From: Paroedura picta
Lineage: Eukaryota; Chordata; Lepidosauria; Squamata; Gekkonidae
NCBI RefSeq assembly: GCF_049243985.1
Contig: NC_135369.1
Location: forward strand, 24,102,765 to 24,166,764
Length of the DNA: 64,000 nucleotides
Direction of reading: 5' to 3'
Below the pieces are notes generated by a model that saw nothing but the letters and a program-made list of their open reading frames with translations, ran no database searches and was not told the DNA's origin. The stretch's first letter is position 1. Each line of letters opens with the position of its first letter. The translations under genes and the position numbers were made by a program. This document shows positions 1 through 12,600 of the stretch, piece by piece.

Positions 1-147
1 TCAGTCACCATGGTTAGCAGCCACTTCTAGGCCTTTCCTCAATGAATCTAGCTAATCCCTTTTAAATCTGTCTATGTGGCTGATGTCTTTAGTCTGGAAG
101 GACTCAGGTCCTTTTGACAGACGCAGGAGCCAATGGGCCCTCCGTGC

Positions 148-376
148 TAAGGTGACCAGATTGTCCCACTTTTGGAGGGACATCTGGGGGCACCTGGCAA
201 ACTGTACTTATGTTGAAATTAAATATATATATATATAACAATACTATTTGTGCGTTCTATGCATTCTACGAACCTATTTGTTGCTCCAGGTAGACCAAAT
301 TTTAAATCAAGAACCACCCCCCCCCCCCCCGGTCAATGGTGTCCCGCTTTACCAATGTTAAAATCCGGTCACCTTA
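148..376. mobile_element. hAT-D MITE (TAAGGTGACC termini)
   Basis: 229 bp with inverted ends TAAGGTGACC, an internal TA run and a C run; flanks CTCCGTGC / CTCTGTGC. MAP4K2 intron 13. Confidence 0.8.
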
Positions 377-542
377 CTCTGTGCCCATCAGCAGGGATGG
401 AAGAGAGGAGGGATGCAAAGTCAAGGGATACCGGGGGGGGGGAGGGGGCGGGTGATGGTGATGGCAGGGCAGGACAAGATGGTCAGTGCTGCAAACTACT
501 CTGTGAGGGAGAGGGAGGGGGGGGCATGACAGGGCGACTCAC

Positions 543-621
543 GCTGGATCTCTGAGAGGGTCCCTTCGACTTGCCCGTGCTGCCGATGCGAATGGATTTT
601 GTCAGGAAAGATTTCATAAGC
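543..621 (-). CDS. MAP4K2: MAP4K2 coding exon 13 (last in window)
   Basis: 79 nt: [20 protein letters not shown] and TLSEIQ plus one base (human TYDMFPDTIHSRGQHGPAER). Donor CCAGC/GTGAGT. The next exon lies beyond the left edge. Confidence 0.94.
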
Positions 622-3600
622 CTGAATAGACAATAGATATATATCTATTTAAAAACACACATGCATGAACAGTCCTAAAGCCCCTTGGAGTCCCAACCTG
701 CTTTTTAGGGCCACAATTTCTGCATTAAAATGTGCATTGTGTTCAAAAACAGATTTCTTCTGTCTGTGAATATTAACACAATTACCATTTTATTTATTTA
801 TTTTCAAGTTTATATGCCGCCCTTCTCCGAGGGCTCAGCACGGCTTACAATATCTCATGCGATAAAACTATGATTGGTTGAGGCTGGCTGGTTAATTAAC
901 AACATTATACCCAAATTTCAGGCCTCCCTCCTGCCCCCCCCCCTAATTCTTACAATTTTAACATCTAGTTGGGTTCAAGTTACTATTCTGCTGCTGATGC
1001 AACTATGATAATCGGGGGTTTTAATTATTTTAAATTGTCTTAATTTTTAGATTTTATTTATTTAGTTGTTTGTTTGTTTGTTTGTTTGTTGCATTTTTAT
1101 ACCTCCGCTCCCAGAAACTGGCTCGCGGCGGTTCACAAAATGTATTGGTTTTACTGAATTTCGTATTGTGTAAACCACCAAATCGGTACTACCGAGAGGG
1201 GTGGTATATAAATCCCTAGATGATTGATAAATAGATAGACAGGAGATAGACAGATATTTAACACATTTTAAAACAATCAAGCTTACATTAAAAACGGAAA
1301 AAACCACCATCTCCCCACTTCCTCTTTCAAGACCATACCTCAAAATCCCCATCCTCTAGGGGAGCAGAAGCCAAGTCAGGATTCGTGGCTTTGTCCAGCA
1401 ACTCAATCGCTAACAGGCGGGCCAGAGGCTGGCAGATGAAAGGGTGCTGGTGGACAAGAAGACAAAGGAAATGGAGAAAGATCTCCGATAGGGACCCTCA
1501 AGTCCCCCTCCCACAAGCACAGAAACCATTCTGGGAAACCATCCTAGCCTCATCTCTGCTTCAAACAAGAGGACATCTAATGTAGTTCCATGAACCTTTT
1601 CATTGGCAAATTGCTTTTTTAAAAACACAGCTGCTGGGGGGGAGGGCTTGTGGGTGGAACTGTCTAATCCTTTCACCCTCACCTGATTTTCTGGCTCAAG
1701 AACAACTTGGAGGTGGTAGTTTTCTCGATAGGACAATGGGATAAGAGGCAAGGCTTAAAAACAGCCTGTGTGCCCATGATACACTTCCCCTTCAAATCAC
1801 AGTATCAGCTGCTGAATGCTGATTGTGTGAACTCATGCAGATCATGAGGAGGACAGGGAGGGAGGCACCGGTGCTTGGCTCTCGTGGCCCTTTCCTTATA
1901 TGCCCATCACGACTCTGAGGTCAGGAAAGAATACGGCTCAGGGAACCTGGTGGGTTTTTTTGCCTTCCTCCTGCAACAGAGCAGGGGTCACTGGGGGAGT
2001 GGTGGGGAAAGGTAGTTGTGAATTTCCTGTGTTGTGCAGGGGTTTGTAATAGAGGACCCTTGAGATCCCTTTCAGCTCTCTGGTTCTATGCTGTATTTTG
2101 AACACTAAAAGAGGTCAGTTAAAAGGATCACCCTTCCAAAACATTGGAATTCTGCCCCAAGAAACAGAAAAGTGCTTTAATTTTCTTTACTAGAAGTGAT
2201 CTGTCTTGCCAATCTTATTTCTCAGCATTTAGACAGAAATCCCATCCCTCTCTAGAAGGATATTTAATGCTTTATCTTGGTGGATACTTCAAAGATTTAT
2301 TCCTCCCCCCCCCCACAGCCCCTGTGGTTCTAGCCACCCCGATTAAAAGGGCTTTTCCTGTCCTGTTCAGCTACCTGCAGGAGCTTTTCCGCTGCGGGAC
2401 GCTTCTTGGGGTTCTTGGTCAGGGCCAGTTTGAGGAACTGATGGAAATCTGCAGACCTGCAAGGAGAGAAGGAAAAATCACAGGTGTCTATTAAACATTA
2501 ATAGGCGTACCTTTCTCTTAAATAATTGGGATCTTTTTGTCCCCAGCGCAACACTTGCAGTTTTATCAGGTGAATAGACCCCTCTTCACTAGCCAGAGGA
2601 AACCTGCTCCTCAGGACCCTAAAGCACAGGAAGTATTCCTGCCTGGTCTATTTTCGGATTAGCTTTGTTTACATGGCCCTTTTGGAAACTGTTTGCTTTA
2701 GTGCATGTTCTGGGTCCCCTTTGTGATCTATTCAACTTCCAGTAGCTGGAGATCTCTTGGGGTTTAGCTGATCTCTTGGAATTTCAGCTGATCTCCTGGA
2801 AAAAGAGAGCAGTTCCTCCCCAAGTGCTGCTCTCCTCAGATTCCACCTCAAATATTTCCAGGAATTTTCCATCCTGGAGCTGGCAACCCTTATTAAAGGG
2901 CTGAAAGGGACAGAAAGCCTGCCACTGAGTCCCACCATTTTGATGATGGATCTTAGCCCCGCCCCCTCCCTGGATCAGCAGCAGGCGGCGTTTCCACACA
3001 AAGACTTTGCATGCAGCCACCCAGCCATTTGACCCTTTCAGTTGTAGCGAGAGAGGAGGGTTTTCCTTTGCTTTGGCCGAAAGGGAAAAGCCCAGGAAGA
3101 TCCCACATCGAGATCTCAGAACATGTTGTCAGGTTGAAGCCCCTTCCCCTCCAAAGCAGGGCTAGGACAGGTTCCATGCAGGGAAAAGTCACCATGATGA
3201 AGGAGAATGAAGAAGGCCCGGCGGGGTTGTGAAAGCTGTACTTACCAGCATGCCTTATCTTTTAGCTTGGGAGGCTGGAAGCTGCTTTTGGACAACATCA
3301 TCAAGGCCCTAAAAGGAAAAGGGGGAAATGATCCCTGCTGGGGTTGCCAGGTGAGGCCTGAAGCTCTCCCAGACTTACAACTGAACTCCAGAACACAGAG
3401 ATCAGTTTCTCTAGAGCAGGGGTAGTCAACCTGTGGTCCTCCAGATGTTCATGGACTACAATTCCCGTGAGCCCCTGCCAGCAAACGCTGGCAGGGGCTC
3501 ACGGGAATTGTAGTCCATGAACATCTGGAGGACCACAGGCTGACTACCCCTGCTCTAGAGGAAATGGATGCTCTGTAGGACTGACTCTCTGCCCTTATCA

Positions 3601-6600
3601 AGGTCTCTCCTCTCCCCAAACGCCACCTTCCCGAGGCTCCCCCCACCACCACACGTAAATCTCCAGGAGTTTCCCAAACCAGAGACAGTAACCATAATTT
3701 TGACTCTTTTCTCTCATTTCCACTGGCTACCTAAGGGCCACGAGGATGCTGCCACCATTTCAAAGATATTTTAAAATGCCACGAGGGCCTGCAGTCAGCA
3801 AGGACGCTCCCAAGGTCAAGCAGCAGCAGCTTGCCCAAGGCTTCGCAAGCAGGGCTCACCAGCAAATGAATCTGGGTCTCCTGCATTCTACACTAACTAC
3901 TCTTGTCATCTGTTGGCAGTGCTGAACTCACAACGCTGCGGGAGGACATGGAGAGACCCTGAAAAGGTAGAAATGGACTGGCAGAATAAGGGAGCCTCCT
4001 AGTACCACCTTCTCTAGGTTTACTACGCACTCTCTCTGTGCATGTCGTTATTATTATTTAATTTATTACCCGCCACTCCCAAGTAGGCTCATGGCGGGTT
4101 ACAGATGTCCAGTTAAAACCCCCATAAAAAACCCTATTAAAATGGACAAAAAATACAAATACAGTAGACCAGGGGTAGTCAAACTGCGGCCCTCCAGATG
4201 TCCATGGACTACAATTCCCAGGAGCCCCTGCCAGCTACATGGAATTGTAGTCCATGGACATCTGGAGGGCCGCAGTTTGACTACCCCTGCAGTAGAGAGT
4301 ACTGACTCTGATTGACCAGCGGTCTGATTCAGAAGAGGGCAGTTGCACACTGGGAGGGAGGAAGCAACAGAATGTCTGTATCAGGGGTAGTCAAACTGCG
4401 GCCCTCCAGATGTCTGACTACAATTCCCATGATCCCCTGCCAGTGTTTGTTGGCAGGGGCTCCTGGGAATTGTAGTCCATGGACATCTGGAGGGCCGCAG
4501 TTTGACTACCCCTGCAGTAGACCAACAACCCAACAACATGGCAGAACCCCACCCCCACCCCCACCCCCTACCTCTACAGGAGAGCAGGAAGGAGAGACGA
4601 AGTAATCGAAATGCAGCTTAACACCATGTGTCTGTGTGCGCATGTGTACACATCCACAATAGGTGGAAAGGGCTTTGGAAACCTGGAATTTTTTTCTTTC
4701 AGAACTTCACGCACCCCTTCTATGAAGACAGGGCAGCCAAACAATGTGAAGTGTCTGACACGCCTCCAAACTGGGTTTGCGATTTTACCTCATGGGATGC
4801 AGGTCGAAAAGAGGGGGCTGGAGCTCCGCCAGTTCTATCGCGGTGATGCCAAGGGCCCAGATGTCACATGAGTGGTTGTAGCCACCTTTCTTCTCCACCG
4901 CAGCCACCTCTGGTGCCATCCTGGGATGGGGGGGGGGGGAGACAGTGAGCATGAGGAGGAGGAAACAGCAGAGGCAGATGTGCAGCCTAGCCAAACTCCT
5001 ACTGAACACATTCAACCACCACACATGCTGCCCAGGTCATCTGCTGGGTTAGACTTTCACAAGTGTTTCACTCCTGGGATGAGATTTTCAAGGCACCCTT
5101 TCCTTTGTCCCCAATGGATGGAAGAGGGAGAGGGTAATTTTGCCTCCATCCCTCTCCCCACTGCAGATTCCTGACCCACACGGCTATTAGTCCAAACTGG
5201 GACAGCAACTTCGGGAATACACTTTTGCAGAATCAGAAAGGACTGTTGGGGAAACATGAGAAAGATTTGTGATCCTCACTGCCCTAGATTGCAAGACCTA
5301 GCCCCTGAACTCTACGACGAAACATTGTAAGCAAGAACTTGGTAACTGCTCAAACATCAAAAGAAATTCCGTCTAAACATCAGGAAAAAGTTCCTGACAG
5401 TTAGAGCGGTTTCTCAGTGGAACAGGCTTCCTCGGGAGGTGGTGGGTCCTCCATCTTTGGAAATTTTTAAACAGAGGCTAGATAGTCATCTGACAGAGAG
5501 GCTGATTCTGTGAAGACTCGAGGGGGTGCCAGGTTACAGTGGATGAGCGATAGGGTTGGGAGTGTCCTGCATAGTGCAGGGGGTTGGACTAGATGACCCA
5601 GGAGGTCCCTTCCAACTCTGGTATTTAATGATTCTATCACTTTGGAATGCAAGGGAGAGGCCAGTGGCTCATGTGTGGAGCATCCACTTGGCATGCAGAA
5701 GGTCACAGGTTCAATCCATGACATCTCCATGAATAAAGAACCAGATGTAAAAGAATCGTTTTGGAATGCTAGGAAGTCCAGACAAGAACAATTAGCTATG
5801 TCTGTCACTCAAAACAAGATTGAAGGTAACAAAACAATGATACCATCAAGCTTCATGACACAACGAAGAACACCACCTTGACCTCTGAGTCACCAAATAC
5901 AGTCAGAAAGGAAGACTCTTCAAATAAGGAAGAGGAACTATAAGCAGACAGGAAAAATGACACTTGTGATGGGGTATGCAGCTAGAAGACAAGTCGAATT
6001 AAAGGGTGTATGGAAATGCAAGTTAGAACTGGTCCCCAGCAGTGGCAAAATGTTGGGAGGAACTAATAAAGCCGGCTTGCCAGAACTGCTAGCTGCCACA
6101 ACAGATCATCCCTCTACTGTACTTGATAAACATCTTGGCACCAATCAGTCAGTCAGTAACCTTTTATTGGCGTAAAAAGTATAAGACATATAAAAATACG
6201 GTTTAAAATTTCAACAAAATAATAAAATGGGGTTACATGACCAAACAGACCAAACAGGCTACACTTAGTTATGCTTTGACAGACACTATAGGACAGTGGT
6301 CCCCAACCTTTTTATCACCGGGGACTGATCAACGCTTGAGAATTTTACTGAGGCCCAGAGGCCCAGGGGGGGGGGTTAGTCTTTTGCCAAGGGACATCGC
6401 CACCTGAGCCCCTGCTCCACTTGCTTTCCCACCGGCACCCCTGACTTCCCGCCATCCACTGGGGGGTGCTGCCAGCAGCAGCTGCGCAGTGCCAGGCCGA
6501 GGGGGAGCCCCAGCCATGGCAGCCGCTGGAGAGCACCAAAGGTGAGCCGGCGGCAGAGTGGCAGGGCAGCCCCCAAGGCAGCAGCCGGGGAGGACGAGGA

Positions 6601-9600
6601 GGAGCTGCGGCCCAGTACCGATTGATCCACAGACCGGGACAGGTCTCCGGCCCGGGGGTTGGGGACCACTGCTATAGGATGTTGATTAACACCAGGTTCC
6701 AAAATAAGGCATGCCCATGGGAAATAGGGGGTGTCAAAAGGATGGCAGAAAGCAGAACCGTTCTGTTGCTTGCAAACTGGCAACTTTTTTCTTTGTTCAG
6801 TTCTTAGATTCCTAGGCAGTTGACTTGCTGCCAAAGCTTCAATTGAAAAGTGAGTCACTGCAGTTGGTGGGATTCTGCTGAGTCATCCTGTCCAGACAGA
6901 ACTCGTGGAAAAGCACAAAGGACGGAGAGACTAAAACTGTATTCCTGTCGGGTCAACCACAAAATGACCCTTCGTTGGTCTACCTCCTTACAAAACAGAT
7001 GCGACGATACAAGTCTGATGGAGTTGGGGTTGGACTTTTCACTGTTGTTATGCTATGAAATGCTGCAGTTCCTAAGGTGCCCACTCAATGGTTAAACATT
7101 GTTTGTGACAATGCAAAGTTCTGTAATGTTTTGTCTCTGTAACTTAGCTTCTGGAACTATGTCTTAATCAGAAGGCCTTGTGAGGAGGATGTACTTGACC
7201 ATCTCTTGAAATGCTGCAAAATAGTACTAATGCTGATGTACCCGGCTGGCCTATTTCCAAGGCCAGTGGAAGTAACTAGAATTGTTATACTAAACCATTG
7301 GAGTTGGGTGGAGGGCTGGGAGGAACGGAAAATTGCCTTTTGGGGCCTTTCCGGTGACTTTGCAAAATGGCAAAGAGTGGTCTGGGGGGATACTAATCCT
7401 TATCCTCTGCCCTGTGCCGTCAAACTAGGATCTGGAAGAACCAGTTTCAACTTCTCGCTCTACCACAAAGTTTGCTGGGTGACTTTGAGCCAGTCCCTCT
7501 GCCATGTCACAGAAGGAAGGGAGAATGTCTGTCACTCTGACACTCTGACACCCTACTTAGAGGAAGGGTAAATGAATGCAAAAGAATTTTCAGCTAAACA
7601 TCAGGAAGAAGTTCCTGACAATTAGAGGAGTTCCTCATTAGAGCAGGCTTCCTCGGGAGGTGGTGGGTTCTAATTCTTTGGAAGTTTCTAAGCAGAGGCT
7701 AGATAACCATCTGACAGAAATGCTGACTCTGTGATTTTAAGCAGATTGTTAGTAGGTGGGCAGGAGGGATTATGTTTAGCTTGGCTCTTGTGGCCCTCTT
7801 ATACACTGCCAGGGAAATGCTGATTGCCACTTGGGGGTCAGGAGGCTAGTTTCCTCCAAGCCAGACTGGACAGGGATTCTGGTTTGGTTTTTTTTTTTGG
7901 GGGGGGGGTCATATCTGTACATGTCACTGTGGGTGGGCAAGTAGTTATGACTTTCCTGCATTCTGCAGGGGGTTGGACTAGATGACCCTGGAGGCCTTCC
8001 AACTCTATTATTCTATGATTCTACAGAGGCATACAAATGTACTAAATGAACAGCAATTGTAGAATGTTTGTACCCATCAGTATGCAGTGAAGAGACTTTC
8101 AGAATGTGTGCTCTAATGGAACACATGAAGCTGCCTTCTATTGAGTCTATCAAGGTCAGCGTTATAACATTATGGCTGGCAAGCAGCTCTCAGGTTCGTG
8201 GAGAGGCTATCGCACCAACTATTACTTGATTCTTTTTACTGGAGATGCCAGAAATTAAACCTGAGACCTTCTGTATGCAAAGCAGCTGTTCTGCCACTGA
8301 ACCGTGGCCCCTCCCCATGATGGTGAATTAGAAGCAGAGCAAATGTCAAGTATGTCCTAAGCACTGCTTTTTTCTAAAACAAATCATCAAAGCAGGGAAT
8401 ATGCAGAAATCAGCAAATTGTCAGCTATTTCTACGGTCCATGCTTTTTTGTTTGTACATGCAAGGTGCGATTCTTTGTGAGCATAATATTATCATTTGAA
8501 AAAGGAGTCCCAAAGTGGCTTATACTTTCCCTACCTCTCCCTACAACAAACATATTATGAGGTAGGTAGGGCTGAGAGATCTCCAAGAGAGCTGCTCTGC
8601 AAGAACTGTGACAATACTTTTTGTGACCTGTGTGGGAATGCACTGGTGATTGAGGGCTAGGCAAAAGCAAAGTGGTGGCCTCTAGAAGTACATATTTTAA
8701 CCGGTGGGCTCCAAATCAGATACGTTTACATTAGAAAGACTAGTTGGAGCAGCACCTAATGGATTTTTCTTTGCCACCCAGCAAGCCTTCTGATTTCAAC
8801 ATGAGCACATTTCTCATAACAATTTGACCACCGAGGAAGACCCCTTGGGGTCGAAACGCACTTGGTCCATTCTATGTTGGCCTACTCCATGTGCAGTTAG
8901 AAATGTGATGCTTTTTTAAAATTATGACATCTATGTAATTCATAGATGTTTTTAAGATTTTGAACTAGTGCACTTTATGTAATAAATAGTGGCAAATGTT
9001 TTAAAAATTATTTTTGCAGTTCAGCCTTTGGGCTCCGAACTTTTCTGGTTTGGAAAGGTTTTGGTTTCCCTTTTTAGTTTTGCATCACACTGACAATAGC
9101 CATAAGCAGAAAGCATCAAGGCAACAGGCAGCTCCCTGGAAATTCTAACCAGCTTCCAAATCCATCAAAGCTCAAGGTACAAAGGGTTCTTAACCACAGC
9201 ACACAACCATGCTCCCTAGTCCTCACGTGGACTGGGAAGACATACTGAAAAGCTCCTTATTCAATACAGGTTAGCCTACAGTCATCCAAAATATTCTTCA
9301 CTGCTCAAGAGCACGTCTACTCAGATACTACAAAATACTTGAACAGCATCTAGGATTGCCCCAAACCCCAAATCTGATTTCAGAAACTAAAAAGAGTTGG
9401 CTCTGTCTTGTGTTTAGATGGGAGACCTCCACAAAATTCCAGGGTCGTGACATGGAGGCAGGCAATGGGAAGCCACCTCTGTACATCCCTTGCTTCAAAA
9501 GGCCTTATGGGGTCCCTGTAAGTTGGCTATGATTTGACAACCCTTTCCACCATCACCAAGTATTGGGGATTACTGAAGAAGCTGGGGAAGAGAAGACAAA

Positions 9601-12600
9601 AGACTAGGGGGGCAGGGGGGCAGCAGGATCTTCCACGGTGCTTTGGGATTACAAGTCCACAACTTTCCACTCCAAACCCTCCTTCTACAATCTGCCGGCC
9701 AGCAGTGAAAGGGGGGGGGGGCTGTCCTCTACTGCAGAGTACTCCCCTTCTGGTTCTAGACCAGGGATTCCCAACCAGGGGTCCTCAGAACCTCCAGAGG
9801 GGGTCTGAAGAAGAAGAAGAAGAAGAAGAAGAAGAGTTGGTTCTTATACGCCACTTTTCTCCACCCGAAGGAGTCTCAAAGCGGCTTACAGTCGCCTTCC
9901 CTTTCCTCTCCCCACAACAGACACCCTGTGGGGTGGGTGAGGCTGAGAGAGCCCTGATATCACTGCTCGGTCAGAACAATTTTATCAGTGCCATGGCGAG
10001 CCCAAGGTCACCCAGCTGGTTGCATGAGGGGGAGCGCAGAATCGAACCTGGCATGCCAGATTAGAAGTCCGCACTCCTAACCACTACACCAAACTGGCTC
10101 TCTGCAGCCTTTCTCTTCCTGCCTTAATGTGCTTGGCCACAAGTTAGGGAACTGGCCACCTCCAACTGGAGGGCTCAGTGAGTAGGCTGTGGGTGTAAAA
10201 ATCAAAGTGGGGGGGAGTCGGTTGTGGAGTGGTATGGAGGGGTCTGGGCTGTCTTCTAAACTCCTGCCCTTCTTTTGGCCTACATGAGACACTGTAGTAG
10301 CAATAAAAGTGGGGGAAGGGAACAAAAGGAAGGTGAAGGATTATGTCACTTCCGGGGATTTGCCTGGGAAGTGTCACCAGCTGACATCACTTCCAGGGAT
10401 CCTCAAAGCCTGAAAATTTATTTCAGGGGCTCCTCCATGGTCCAAAGGTTGAAAAAGGCTGTTCTAGACACTTCAAGAACAAAACCAGTGTTTTAAAGGA
10501 GCCCCAAACTAGGGTAAGAGGAAGGACAGCCTCCACAATGGCACAAAAGGGCAAACTAAATAAAGGCACATTACCCAGGCCTTTTTGATTATGTTGAGAT
10601 TTCCTAGCAGGGACTTCCTAGATGCAGAATTCAAGTTTTTAACCTGGCTTTGTCTAGTTTCAAGGTCGCATAGTCTCCATAGAACCGTAATGAGTCTCCT
10701 CCCCCTAAGAATTCCTGCCTCCCTTCCACCCAACAGCCGATTCCCATCAAGTCTGCTGGAGAAGGAAGACTGGGAAAGACAGAATAGGCTGCACGGCACC
10801 GGGAGGGCTTGCCTCCGTTCGGACAGAAAGGGAGCGAGAGCAGAGGGTACCACAAAAGTGGGGTGGGCGAGGGGAGAAGCAGTGCAGTTACCAGTAGGGC
10901 GTCCCGATGAAGGATTTCCGTTTCGCCACAGAGGCTGTCAGTTCTGCAGAGACTCCAAAATCCGCTGTTGAAAGGAAAGAGCATTTGGTGAGAGGGCTAG
11001 TTAAGGCTGAGAAGATACACACACACACCTGTGTTTGCTGAGATGGAGGGAAAGAGTTCCATTGACATCACGGGAAGAGGACTTTACAGGACAGTCAGGA
11101 AAGAAAAAGGGTCTGGGAAGAAGGAGAAGAGTTGGTTCTTATATGCAGCTTTTCTCTACCCAAAGGAGTCTCAAAGCAGTTTACAATCACCTTCCCTTTC
11201 CTCTCCCCAAAATAGACACACTCTGTGAGATAGCTGGGGCTGAGAGAGCTTTAACGGAACTGCTCTGTGAGAATAGCTCTAAGAGAACTGCAACTGGTCC
11301 AAGGTCACCCAGCTGGCTGCATGTGGAGCAGTGGGGAATCAAATCTGGTATTCTAGATTAGAGGTCGCCTCTTTTAACCACTGCACCATGTTTGTCAAAG
11401 GCAACAAAATAATACTTCCGTTCAAGAGTCAAATATGAACAGCGGAGGGTAGGAAGGAAGTTAAAAGGAATGTGTGAATAACATATTTGACAAGGTAGAG
11501 GAAGGAGAATTCTGGATTAGCAGCGAGAATAAAAGCAGGTCAGATGTGAACAAAAAGGAGGGGAAACCAAGAGAGGGAACTGACCAAGTTTCACGTCACC
11601 GTCGGCTGTAAGCAGGATGTTGGCCCCCTGAAACAGAAGCAGGAAAACTCTGCTGAAGAGAGGCTGGAGACACAAAAGGGGAAAGACCGAACAGCCCTTT
11701 CCACAAAAGAGAGGGTCTTTTTCCTCTCCCATCCCATCTTCCTTTTCAGAAGCAGCCACAAGAGAATTTCTTAAAGGAGACAGACTCTGGACTGGCTGAG
11801 CCAAAGGTGTTGTTGGAAGGAAGTTCTCACCTTGATGTCCCTGTGCATTTTCCCTTTGGTGTGCAGGTGGTGGAGTCCCTGGTGAGGAGTAACAGACAGA
11901 AGTATTACACACCTGTGTGGTTATTAGCCAGTGTTCGAAGTTCGCTTTCATCTTATTCTCCCTCTTTCAATGTCCCCTACATCCAAAGCTGTCGGACGCC
12001 CCCCATCCCTAAGGCAAGTGCTTTTCCTTAGTCTAGTAAATCAAGTGAATCTACATTTTCACCAATGACTCTTTGAGTACATCTGAGGATTACATAACTA
12101 CTCTCACATTTCCCTGAAGATTGTCTCAGGTGGGTAGCTGTGTTGAGTCTGCAGCAGAAAGAGCAAGATCTCCAGGCTATCTGCGTCTGGGAGCCAAAGT
12201 TCCCTTTGTCAAAGTGACTGGCATCTGACAAAGGGAAACTTGACTCTCAAAACTCACACCCTGAACATTCTTTTGGCCTCTAAGGTAGCGATCCCCAACC
12301 TGTGGTCCGTGGACCACATGTGGTCCTTCGACTAATTGGTGGTGGGCTCCAAAGGACGCCTTCTCCCCCCACCCCCGGCCCTTTACTTCATCCCCCCCCA
12401 GCCCTTTACAACACACTTTGGGTGTCATTGTCTCCCATCACTCCCAGATGGGACTATCTTGTTGCAGAGAAACAAGCTCAGGGTTCCCATTGATTTGTCA
12501 TTGACATGAGTTAAAATTTCCATGAAAATAAAATGTTCCTCATGTTCATTGTTGTGGCGTGTCTGTATCTTATTTTGAAGGGATGTTTAAACATTACCAT

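Noticed and set aside
3417-4514. CRISPR-like array of repeats at 3417, 4170 and 4382
   Set aside because: Vertebrate DNA, irregular spacing, palindromic transposons with target duplications.
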